NCBI GenBank assembly: GCA_903891475.1
Contig: CAITEP010000043.1
Span: forward strand, 18,589-82,588
Length of the DNA: 64,000 bases
Source of the DNA: an uncultured Mucilaginibacter sp.
Lineage (GTDB): Bacteria > Bacteroidota > Bacteroidia > Sphingobacteriales > Sphingobacteriaceae
Reading direction: 5' to 3'
In this document: in pieces, positions 9,338-17,665 of the stretch
Layout of the letters: every line of letters begins with the position of its first letter
Numbering within the stretch: position 1 is the stretch's first letter
Notes under the pieces: model-generated
The model's database searches: none
The model's input: only the letters and a program-made list of their open reading frames with translations
Told to the model about the DNA's origin: nothing
Position numbers and translations under genes: made by a program

Positions 9338-10963
9338 TTAAATAACAATTTTTCGATTCCTAATGTTCAATGTAATAATAGTACCTATTAGCAAAACCGA
9401 AATAAGACTTCCTGCTTTTGCAATATAGTCGCCATGCAAGGTATAAAAAGTAAGGTCTGAATTTAAGTTAATATCCTGCTTTATAGCTGTTTTAACCCAC
9501 CAATTGGTTTTCTTAACTACATCGCCTCGCTGATTTATAAAGGCAGAAATGCCTGTATTGGCCGATTGGCATACCCAGCGTCTTGTTTCTATTGCACGTA
9601 ATTTAGCATAATCAAGGTGCTGGTCTTTACCCGAGGTATTTTCCCACCATCCATCATTAGTAATAATTGCAATAAACTGTGCTCCTTTATGTACCCCTTC
9701 GGCAATCCAGTCCCCATATACGGTTTCATAACAAATAACTGGAACTACTCCGATACCATTTTGCGAATAAAAAACGCCCGGACTATCTTGAATCCCATAT
9801 GCTCCAGTTGCCCCTCCTAAATGCTCAAATGCTGGCTTTAAAAATGATAAGGTAGAGCCAAATGGTAATGCCTCTGCGCCGGGAACCAGTTTTGATTTAT
9901 GATAAAATTGAACTTGGGCTGAATTTTCGATATTCATTGCCGAATTAAATGAATCATAAAAAATAGTACCTTCCGGATTGTATTTATTGGCTGTTTCAGT
10001 CGCTCTTGTATTGTAAAGCTTATAGGTCGAAACTCCAGTAACAATATTTCCATTTTTATACTTGCGCAAAAAACGCTGCGCTTGTAGAAAAGATAAATCT
10101 GTTCTAATTGTTTCTTCGCTAATAAAGTTTGGCATGGCACTTTCTGGCCAAATAAAAAATTCAGTATTATGTTGTCCTAATGAATCGGAAAGCTTTGTCA
10201 GTATTTCAATTTGCTTTGCAACAGGGATAGAGGTAACCTTTGCATAAGGGTCAATATTTGGCTGTGCTATTACCACATTGGTCGGATTCACAAATTCTTT
10301 ATACGAGGCATATTGGTAAATAGACAAGGCCATAGGTAAAACCAATACCAATATACTAGCTATCGCTAATTTTGCTTTGGTTGCCTTTTGCTGCTTTTCT
10401 TTTATACTTAAATAGGTTAAAAATAGCAATATATTTAAAGCCAGTATCCAAACACTACCACCGTAAATGCCGGTAAATTCATACCATTGTATCCAGCTTT
10501 GTGTCATGGCAAACCCGTTGCCAAGCGTCATCCAGGGGAATTTCAGGTCCCAACATTGGTTAAGGTATTCATAGGCTATCCAAATACAAGCAAATGTAAA
10601 CAATCCTAGCCCTCGGTTAGTAATCAGCCTTGCACGATAGTATAACCAGCAAACCAAGGCCATTAAAATGGGCCCTAAGGAATATGGAATAAGTGTAATT
10701 GGAATGGCAACCAATTCGCCATCTGCTTTTAAAGAATTATACACCCAATAAACCGATAAGGTGTTCCAAATAAAAAAACCTAAAAACGCTGTCCAAAAAA
10801 TTTTGCGACCTTTTTTCTGTACATCAGATTGTATGACATTTTCAAAAGCAATTAATAATGGTACCATCCCAAAAAACAACAGAAATGTTGTATAATTTGA
10901 TGGTGGCCAAGCAATCCATAAAAGAAGGCCTGATATTATGGAGAGGATGATATTTTTTTTCAT
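9338..10963 (-). CDS. lnt: Apolipoprotein N-acyltransferase
   Basis: Adds the third acyl chain to the N-terminal cysteine of lipoproteins at the periplasmic face of the inner membrane. It has 541 residues. About seven N-terminal membrane segments are followed by a carbon-nitrogen hydrolase domain (about residues 230-500). The catalytic glutamate is in FIWPESAMP, the lysine region is YHKSKLVPGAEALPFG and the cysteine is in VVPVICYETVYGDW. Together with lspA in this window it gives two steps of lipoprotein maturation. Confidence 0.95.
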   Translation of the reverse strand: MKKNIILSIISGLLLWIAWPPSNYTTFLLFFGMVPLLIAFENVIQSDVQKKGRKIFWTAFLGFFIWNTLSVYWVYNSLKADGELVAIPITLIPYSLGPILMALVCWLYYRARLITNRGLGLFTFACIWIAYEYLNQCWDLKFPWMTLGNGFAMTQSWIQWYEFTGIYGGSVWILALNILLFLTYLSIKEKQQKATKAKLAIASILVLVLPMALSIYQYASYKEFVNPTNVVIAQPNIDPYAKVTSIPVAKQIEILTKLSDSLGQHNTEFFIWPESAMPNFISEETIRTDLSFLQAQRFLRKYKNGNIVTGVSTYKLYNTRATETANKYNPEGTIFYDSFNSAMNIENSAQVQFYHKSKLVPGAEALPFGSTLSFLKPAFEHLGGATGAYGIQDSPGVFYSQNGIGVVPVICYETVYGDWIAEGVHKGAQFIAIITNDGWWENTSGKDQHLDYAKLRAIETRRWVCQSANTGISAFINQRGDVVKKTNWWVKTAIKQDINLNSDLTFYTLHGDYIAKAGSLISVLLIGTIITLNIRNRKIVI

Positions 10964-11053
10964 TTACAGATATGCTACAAGCCTGCTGGTTTTTTAAATT
11001 TTTAGGAATAAAACTACTATTTTTATTGATTTAAACTGTCAAAATAAAGCATT

Positions 11054-11731
11054 TTAAACCGGACCAATGCAAATTACAAATTCCCCTTTTACAGGATGAG
11101 TCTCAAAATAGGTTTTCACCTCCTCGGTAGTGCCTCTTACTGTTTCTTCAAAAAACTTGGTAAGCTCGCGCGAAACTGATATTTGCCTTTCGGTTCCAAA
11201 ATAGGTTATAAACTCCTCCAATGTTTTTAGTAAACGATGTGGCGACTCATAAATTATAATGGTACGTTCTTCGGTTGCTAGTAATTTGTATCGTGTTTGT
11301 CGCCCTTTTTTTATAGGTAAAAAGCCTTCAAAGCAAAAACGGTCTGTCGGGAAGCCCGAATTAACCAACGCGGGTACAAAAGCGGTAGCGCCAGGCAAGC
11401 ATTCAACCTGTATTTCATGCTTCAAAGCTTCTCGCACCAAATAAAAACCAGGGTCGGATATGGCAGGTGTGCCAGCGTCCGAAATTAGGGCGATATTTTT
11501 ACCCTCTTTTAAAAATTTAATAATCTCGGTAGAGGATTGGTGTTCATTATGTTGGTGATGCGAAAATACTTTTTGATGGATGTCGAAATGCTTTAGCAAA
11601 GGTGCCGATGTGCGTGTATCTTCGGCCAAAATTAAATCAACCTCCTTTAATATCCGGATGGCCCTAAAAGTCATATCCTCCAAATTACCTATCGGTGTGG
11701 GGACTAAATAAAGTTTACCGCTTGGATGCAT
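11054..11731 (-). CDS. rsmI: 16S rRNA (cytidine-1402 2'-O) methyltransferase
   Basis: Methylates the 2'-O of C1402 in the 16S rRNA decoding centre using S-adenosylmethionine. The 225-residue protein carries YLVPTPIGNLEDMTFRAI near the N-terminus, AEDTRTS and ALISDAGTPAISDPG, all diagnostic of the RsmI/YraL subfamily of tetrapyrrole-methylase-fold enzymes. It is slightly shorter than E. coli RsmI, lacking part of the C-terminal tail, as is usual in Bacteroidota. It lies downstream of a divergent membrane gene and upstream of lnt on the same strand. Confidence 0.95.
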   Translation of the reverse strand: MHPSGKLYLVPTPIGNLEDMTFRAIRILKEVDLILAEDTRTSAPLLKHFDIHQKVFSHHQHNEHQSSTEIIKFLKEGKNIALISDAGTPAISDPGFYLVREALKHEIQVECLPGATAFVPALVNSGFPTDRFCFEGFLPIKKGRQTRYKLLATEERTIIIYESPHRLLKTLEEFITYFGTERQISVSRELTKFFEETVRGTTEEVKTYFETHPVKGEFVICIGPV

Positions 11732-11840
11732 AATGCAATGATAATATTATTTTGAATTAAACAGCGGATTTATAAGCAACAAATACTAACTTAGATTATT
11801 CAATACGCTGAAAATCAAGCTAACTAATAATATTAAACAA

Positions 11841-12878
11841 ATGAATAAACTTAATATTGATAGGCAGGAAAGCGAGGTTTTAAACCGAGCTATTACCCAT
11901 TGGGAAAATGATGGTTTATTGAACTACGAACAGGCAAATTCATTACGCCAATCAATCATGGTTAAAGGCTTTGATTGGATGAGGTTGGCCAAGTACTCTT
12001 TTTGGATTGCCTTATTTTGTGGTTTGGTTGCAGTTGGATCATTATTAATCAACGAATCCATTCTTACATTTATAAGATCCCTTTACAACATTCCCGATTT
12101 TGTATTATGTATCATAGCTTCAATTGCAGCTTTTCTATCCTTTTATTTTGGCCATTATTGGAGCATAAAACATCCAGAAAAAGTTTTTAGTAACCAAACC
12201 TTCATCTTCTTTGGCATATCGTTTACAGCAGTCGCCATCATTTTTTTAGGCAAAACTTTTGATAATCATTCGGGCCATTTTTCACTATTGATTTTATTAG
12301 GAAGCATAATTTATGGTGTTTTAGCGTTTAGACTGCAATCGCGTTTTATTTGGATTTTTACATTAATAGCCCTCGGTTGTTGGTATGGTGCCGAAACTGG
12401 CTATCAAACAAATTGGGCTTATTATTTTTTAGGAATGAATTACCCCTTGCGCTTTTTTGTTTTTGGATTTTTAATTGTCTGTTTTTGCTTTTTATTAAAT
12501 AACAAAAAATGGTTTAACCCTTTTAGTGAACTAACTTATATAGCTGGTTTAGTTTACTTTTTTCTCGCTTTATGGATTTTAAGCCTTATTGGTAATTTAG
12601 ATAATCTGGATACTTGGTGGCACATTAAGCAAATAAATTTAATATATTGGAGCATATTTGCTTTAACAATTGGAATAGGGACTTTAATATATGGATTAAA
12701 AAGCGGTGACGCGATTGCTAGAGAGTTTGGGATCACTTTTGTGTTGATACTTATTTATACCAAATACTTTGAGTTTCTGTGGATACCTACCAACAAAGCC
12801 CTGTTCTTCTCCATTTTAGCCTTATCTTTTTGGCTTATTGGACGAAAGGCTGAGAAAATATGGAATATTAAAAAATAG
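11841..12878 (+). CDS. DUF2157-like multi-pass membrane protein
   Basis: A 345-residue protein. A soluble N-terminal part of about 50 residues (ENDGLLNYEQANSLRQSI) resembles the DUF2157 head, and at least eight hydrophobic segments follow. The function of this family is unknown. It is divergent from rsmI across 109 bp and convergent with the LysE-type gene 14 bp downstream, so it is probably monocistronic. The family call rests on the head motif and overall topology. Confidence 0.6.
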   Translation: MNKLNIDRQESEVLNRAITHWENDGLLNYEQANSLRQSIMVKGFDWMRLAKYSFWIALFCGLVAVGSLLINESILTFIRSLYNIPDFVLCIIASIAAFLSFYFGHYWSIKHPEKVFSNQTFIFFGISFTAVAIIFLGKTFDNHSGHFSLLILLGSIIYGVLAFRLQSRFIWIFTLIALGCWYGAETGYQTNWAYYFLGMNYPLRFFVFGFLIVCFCFLLNNKKWFNPFSELTYIAGLVYFFLALWILSLIGNLDNLDTWWHIKQINLIYWSIFALTIGIGTLIYGLKSGDAIAREFGITFVLILIYTKYFEFLWIPTNKALFFSILALSFWLIGRKAEKIWNIKK

Positions 12879-12892
12879 CGGGGTTGAATGTT

Positions 12893-13516
12893 TTAATGCT
12901 TATAATAAACAAGGTAAATTTCTTTCGCCACATGGTAGGCCGAAAAAGTAAAAAACAGAACAGCAATACTCATATTAATTACCCGGTTGCTTAATTCAAA
13001 TTTTTGTTGCACATACCTTGCAAATTTGGCAAATAAAAACAATGCTAAAAAAGCCCCGCAAGCCGACCCCAAACTAAAAACAATTAAAGCCAACCTTCCT
13101 ATTAATATCCAATTATGGGTAATCAGGTAAGTTCCGGTAATCATCCAAAATGGAATTTGAACAGGATTTAAAAACCCTAAAAGAATACCATATTTGATAC
13201 TACTCCTATTTGAATAGTTTTTTTTGGGTGGCTTGTTTCTGTTTAACCATGTTACGATGCCAAGTACAAAAAATAAAACTACCATTACCCAATCAATAAT
13301 GGTATCTAATTTTACTTGCTGGGACAGCCATTCGGCGGCATGCATAATAAAAAATGTAAAAAAGAACTCAACACACGAAAATGCGATAATGAAGTGCAAG
13401 GCTTGTTTAAGCCCCCTGTTAATGGTAATTTGTACTAATGTTAGGTTTATGTTTCCTGGGGGCAAATAACCTATAAAATTGGCTAAAGCACCAAGAAAGA
13501 ATGTTAGAAAAATCAT
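12893..13516 (-). CDS. LysE family translocator
   Basis: A six-segment membrane protein of the LysE/RhtB exporter superfamily, which exports amino acids or related metabolites. The signature GYLPPGNINLTLVQI near residue 15 matches the conserved PPGP-like loop, with Asn replacing the second Pro position region, as is common in Bacteroidota. I chose the ATG at 13516, giving 207 residues that begin MIFLTFFLGALANFIG; an upstream in-frame ATG at 13552 would add 12 residues. The substrate cannot be read from sequence. Confidence 0.8.
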   Translation of the reverse strand: MIFLTFFLGALANFIGYLPPGNINLTLVQITINRGLKQALHFIIAFSCVEFFFTFFIMHAAEWLSQQVKLDTIIDWVMVVLFFVLGIVTWLNRNKPPKKNYSNRSSIKYGILLGFLNPVQIPFWMITGTYLITHNWILIGRLALIVFSLGSACGAFLALFLFAKFARYVQQKFELSNRVINMSIAVLFFTFSAYHVAKEIYLVYYKH

Positions 13517-13881
13517 TTTCAAAAGTAAGCTGTTTATTTTAAAATTTAACAAACTGTTTTGCTTTACAAATTAAAATAGATTTATAATTCATTAATCTAT
13601 TAGGTTTTAATATTTTTTGCAGATAGATAATTTATAAAAACCCTTTTGGGTCAATTAATCATTCCTAGAGTTGTGAAATACTCTTTTGTTACTAAATATT
13701 ATTTGTAATGAAGGGGGAGGATTGGTCAATTCGTAAAATTTATACCTTAAATAATATCAAATTAATCTTATTAAAATAACCTAAAAACATCTTTAATGAG
13801 CCTTTTTTATGAATTATATAAAATCTATGTAACAAATAAGATTTTAATTGTTACAAATACATTAATTCTTAAATATTTTTT

Positions 13882-13980
13882 TAATTTTGAAATTTCATAG
13901 GCAAGTATTCTACTTGCCCAATTGTGATAAGGTTTAGGTTGAAGCCTCCAAACAGCGAGTGTAAGGAGGCTTTATTTTTT
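13882..13980 (+). ncRNA. Candidate two-hairpin small RNA with promoter and terminator
   Basis: The -7 element TAATTTTG (13882-13889) is followed by a 7-bp hairpin (GGCAAGT at 13900-13906 with ACTTGCC), an unpaired linker of about 20 nt, and an intrinsic terminator: AAGCCTCC (13942-13949) pairs with GGAGGCTT (13965-13972), followed by TATTTTTT. The predicted transcript is about 85 nt and contains no ORF. No TTTG lies at the expected -33 position, so the promoter is incomplete. I do not recognise the RNA family. The rest of the 626-bp gap (13553-14178) shows only AT-rich sequence and a short AACCC/GGGT hairpin near 13640. Confidence 0.45.
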
Positions 13981-14178
13981 CTTACCTTTTGTAAATATCA
14001 TTGATTTCATTTTTTATTATTTCGATTGTTTTCCCAATTAAAGTTTGACTAGCATTCAAATTAGATATTTAAAAATATTTATTGTAATTTTCAAAAGTAA
14101 TTTGCGTCTGATAAATAAAATAACCACTTATTATTAACTTTTCTAGCTTATTAAATTTAAACCAATCAAAATTGAAGT

Positions 14179-14610
14179 ATGAGCGTTTTTAATGATGAAG
14201 AAAAGCTTAAAATTCAAAAAGCCATTCAAAAAGCCGAAAAACATACCAGCGGACAAATAAGGGTTTGTATTGAAAAAACCTGTAATGACAATGTTTTGGA
14301 TAGGGCCACTAAATATTTTTACCAATTAAACATGGATAAAACCAAACTACGCCACGGAGTGCTAATTTATGTAGCTACCGTGGATAGAAAATTCGCTATA
14401 ATTGGTGATGCCGGAATTAACAAAGTAGTAACTGAAACTTTTTGGGACGATACCAAAACAGCCATGCTACAGCATTTTAAATATGGAGAAATTGTGAATG
14501 GCATATTAAGTGGAATTGAAATTGCAGGTCAGCAGCTTCATCTATTTTTTCCAATTAAACACCATGTAAATGAACTTCCAAACGTGATAACTTTTATGGA
14601 TGATAAATAA
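14179..14610 (+). CDS. TPM-domain protein, soluble
   Basis: A 143-residue protein matching the TPM fold (TLP18.3/Psb32/MOLO-1). Characteristic parts are the HTSGQIRVCIE strand, the HGVLIYVATVDRKFAIIGDAG core and the C-terminal helix region. It has no signal peptide or membrane segment, so it should be cytosolic, unlike its neighbour. It precedes a signal-peptide-bearing TPM gene by 10 bp and is probably co-transcribed. The biochemical function of bacterial TPM proteins is unsettled; some plant members have phosphatase activity. Confidence 0.8.
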   Translation: MSVFNDEEKLKIQKAIQKAEKHTSGQIRVCIEKTCNDNVLDRATKYFYQLNMDKTKLRHGVLIYVATVDRKFAIIGDAGINKVVTETFWDDTKTAMLQHFKYGEIVNGILSGIEIAGQQLHLFFPIKHHVNELPNVITFMDDK

Positions 14611-14620
14611 CCTTATAATT

Positions 14621-15400
14621 ATGTCTACTAAAAAAATTTCATGTTTAGCATGCCTTTTACTATTTAAAATATGCTTATTCGCTCAGGATATTCCGGCAAA
14701 ATCGAATACACTTGTTACAGATTATACCAATACCTTATCCCAAACTGAAATACAACAACTAGAAAGTAAGCTTGTTAAATTTGATGATTCAACCTCAACA
14801 CAAATTGCCGTAGTAATTTTAAAGACTGTTAATGGCTATGATATCAAGAAGTACGGTGATACATTGGGTAGAGCTTGGGGAATTGGTCAGCAAGGCAAAA
14901 ACAATGGCATTTTAGTTTTAGTTGCCATGGATGACCACAAGGTAGCCATTCGAACAGGATATGGCGCCGAAGCAGCGGTACCGGATGTAACAGCTAGAGA
15001 AATAATAGAAAATGATATAACCCCCAGCTTTAAACGTGGCGATTATTTTGGGGGCTTAGATGCCGCTACCAATAAGTTAATAAGCCTTATGAAGGGTGAA
15101 TATCATCAAAATGACACTGCAACTGATAAAACAACTTCCTGGGCCAATGGAGTTGATTGGTCGAGTATAGCACTAACTTTATTTGTTTTAGCTTTTATAG
15201 CTATATTAGTTTTGAGGAGGAGAAGCAGTGGCGGTCAAATTATTGACAGCCGGGGCAGTGCCGATACATTTTGGTGGTTTTCAAGTAATCAAACATGGGG
15301 CGGGGGAGATAGTAGCTCGGATGATAACAACAGCAGTGGCGACTTTGGTGGCTTTGGAGGGGGTGATTTTGGCGGTGGCGGCTCTGATGGTAGCTGGTAA
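14621..15400 (+). CDS. YgcG-type TPM-domain protein, secreted and membrane anchored
   Basis: A 259-residue protein with a signal peptide (about residues 1-22, ending in LFAQ), a TPM domain (DYTNTLSQTEIQ to about residue 160, including GILVLVAMDDHKVAIRTGYG), one membrane segment near residues 185-202 and a glycine-rich tail ending GGFGGGDFGGGGSDGSW. This layout is the YgcG type. I chose ATG 14621; an ATG at 14600 overlaps the preceding stop and would add an untypical prefix. The TPM domain faces the periplasm. Confidence 0.85.
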   Translation: MSTKKISCLACLLLFKICLFAQDIPAKSNTLVTDYTNTLSQTEIQQLESKLVKFDDSTSTQIAVVILKTVNGYDIKKYGDTLGRAWGIGQQGKNNGILVLVAMDDHKVAIRTGYGAEAAVPDVTAREIIENDITPSFKRGDYFGGLDAATNKLISLMKGEYHQNDTATDKTTSWANGVDWSSIALTLFVLAFIAILVLRRRSSGGQIIDSRGSADTFWWFSSNQTWGGGDSSSDDNNSSGDFGGFGGGDFGGGGSDGSW

Positions 15401-15443
15401 AAAAAGATAATTAAATTGTTGGAATGAATTTCATCTACAAATA

Positions 15444-15992
15444 ATGGAATATAATAATCTTATCTGGGACACCTTGTCCTCCACTTATATACATAAAGGA
15501 CCATGGGCCACCCTTCGAACTGATAAATGCATCATGCCTAGCGGGCACATTGTTGAGGACTATTATGTTTTAGAATATCCAAACTGGGTAAATGCTGTTG
15601 CGCTTACTGAAGATAATAAAATTTTAATGGTGAATCAATATCGCCATGCCGCTGGAATAGTATCGCTTGAAATTCCAGGCGGTGTTATAGATGAGGGAGA
15701 AGAGCCCATAGAGGCAATTAAAAGAGAGCTTTTGGAGGAAACTGGATATGAATTTAATGATTTTGAATTGCTTTGTACCATTTACGCAAACCCCTCAACC
15801 GCAAATAATCAAACTTATTGCTATTTGGCAAAAGGGGGAAAAAAAACACAAGGCCAACATTTAGATGAGCAAGAAGAAATTATAGTTGAAACTTATTCTA
15901 TTAAGGAAGTTGAGCAATTACTAGTTGAAAACAAAATAAAGCAAGCATTACACTGCACTGGCTTATTTTATGCTCTACTAAAAATCAAATAA
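15444..15992 (+). CDS. Nudix hydrolase, ADP-ribose pyrophosphatase type
   Basis: A 182-residue hydrolase of nucleoside-diphosphate-linked substrates. The Nudix box is complete: GVIDEGEEPIEAIKRELLEE, followed by TGY, matches GX5EX7REUXEEXGU near residues 79-101. The preceding NQYRHAAG motif fits the ADP-sugar pyrophosphatase branch. It likely cleaves ADP-ribose or a related ADP-sugar; that substrate is inferred. It lies 43 bp after the TPM genes and is convergent with the NHL lipoprotein gene. Confidence 0.88.
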   Translation: MEYNNLIWDTLSSTYIHKGPWATLRTDKCIMPSGHIVEDYYVLEYPNWVNAVALTEDNKILMVNQYRHAAGIVSLEIPGGVIDEGEEPIEAIKRELLEETGYEFNDFELLCTIYANPSTANNQTYCYLAKGGKKTQGQHLDEQEEIIVETYSIKEVEQLLVENKIKQALHCTGLFYALLKIK

Positions 15993-16023
15993 GATAAACC
16001 AAATTTTAAGATTTATTTTATTT

Positions 16024-17421
16024 CTAATGAACTTGATTTGAAATAATTAACTTCCGTATGCAATTATTACCCTTATCTGCTACGTAAATGCTTCCATTCG
16101 CATCAACTGCAATGCTAGCTGGCTGATTAAAAGTAGCTGTTGTGCCTGCCCCATCAACATAACCTGCAATATTAGAACTACCGGCTAAAACATATAGTAC
16201 GTTGCTTGTAGTATATTCTAACACTCTGCCACTTTCATCAGCAATAAATAGGTTACCGGTTTTATCTATTGCTAAACCAGTTGGGATATTTAATATAGAT
16301 GATTGTGTTGGACCGCCAGCAATCGTAGTTACCACGCCTGCCGGTGTAACTTTCCTTATAGCACTATTTCCTTGGTCAGCTACGTAAATATTACCACTTG
16401 CGTCTATTACTAGTGCATAAGGTTGCCTAAAGGCAGCGGATGTTCCAGTTGCATCAGCATATCCGGGAGAACCATTAGCGGAACCTGCAATTGTACTGTC
16501 GAGACCTGCTACTGTTACTTTGCGGATTGCATTATTTGCTTTGTCGGCAATATACATATTGCCTTTAGCATCAAAGGCAATGGCAGATGGATTTTTAAAA
16601 TAAGAAAAAAGCGGACCTGATCCATCATGATACCCGCCTATTCCTATTCCGGCAAAAGTACTTACATTACCGTCCTGGGTAATTTTGCGTATTACATTGT
16701 TTCCAGCATCGGCAACATATAAATTGTTATTGGCGTCAAAAGCCATTCCTTGAGGACCATAAAATTGCGCATTTATGGCAGCACCATTAATAAGGCCAAT
16801 ATTACCATTCCCAGCAATTAAACTAGTTGTTCCTTGAGGTGTTATTTTTCGAATGTAATTATTATAAGTATCAGAAACAAAGATATTGCCATTAGCATCT
16901 ACAACTATTCCCTGAGGGTTATTAAATATAGCTCCATTTCCAGTGCCTTCAGCATATCCGGGTGTACCGTTACCCGCAAGGGTTGATACAATTGTATTGA
17001 CAGCCAATAAATTGGATGAAGTTGTGAATTTTATAACTGACCCATAACCAGTACCAATAGAATTAGTAGCATAAGCGCGTAAATAATAGGTAGTATTGGG
17101 TGTTAAAGATGTTAAGTTACTAGTATAAGGTGTAACAGTTAAACCAGAATTTGAAACAGCATCTGTAGTTTTTGTATCGGCAATTGTTGGAGTTTGATTA
17201 GTTGCACTAAAGCAAATCCCATTAGCAGAAACAACAACACCGCCATCACTCGTTACCGTGCCACCACTTTGGGCAGTAGTTGAGGTAACATTTAAAATGA
17301 CATTATTTGTAACAACACTTGGTACCGTGTTACTAGATGGTGTAGTTGTTTTGGAACAACTACTCATTAACATTATTACAGAAATAGAAAAAGCAATTAT
17401 TTTTATGTAGGTGTCCTTCAT
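16024..17421 (-). CDS. NHL-repeat lipoprotein with fibronectin-like domain
   Basis: A 465-residue lipoprotein. The lipobox LMSSC ends at about Cys22, so the mature protein is lipid anchored. Residues about 35-135 form an Ig/fibronectin-like domain of the type with TTYYLRAYATNSIGTGYG. About six NHL beta-propeller repeats follow, each with a core such as GIVVDANGNIFVSDTYN and IRKIT. NHL propellers usually bind proteins or polysaccharides, so this is probably a surface-binding protein. No SusCD-type partner is adjacent. Confidence 0.85.
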   Translation of the reverse strand: MKDTYIKIIAFSISVIMLMSSCSKTTTPSSNTVPSVVTNNVILNVTSTTAQSGGTVTSDGGVVVSANGICFSATNQTPTIADTKTTDAVSNSGLTVTPYTSNLTSLTPNTTYYLRAYATNSIGTGYGSVIKFTTSSNLLAVNTIVSTLAGNGTPGYAEGTGNGAIFNNPQGIVVDANGNIFVSDTYNNYIRKITPQGTTSLIAGNGNIGLINGAAINAQFYGPQGMAFDANNNLYVADAGNNVIRKITQDGNVSTFAGIGIGGYHDGSGPLFSYFKNPSAIAFDAKGNMYIADKANNAIRKVTVAGLDSTIAGSANGSPGYADATGTSAAFRQPYALVIDASGNIYVADQGNSAIRKVTPAGVVTTIAGGPTQSSILNIPTGLAIDKTGNLFIADESGRVLEYTTSNVLYVLAGSSNIAGYVDGAGTTATFNQPASIAVDANGSIYVADKGNNCIRKLIISNQVH

Positions 17422-17665
17422 TTTTACAATATAAATGGGGGTATTTTTTAGCTAAAATATTTAATGATATAATAAAAAATCCATGTCAATATTACCTCTA
17501 ATAAAGTATTTACTAAAGAAATTTAACAAATATTAACAAGTATACCTTTTAAATATCCTCAACTATAGCAAGTGCAAAAGTATAATTTTAAATGATGTAA
17601 AAATAAATACTTAATATCACTTAATTTTTATTGCCGATGTTAATTGAATATTAACCTATTAAACC

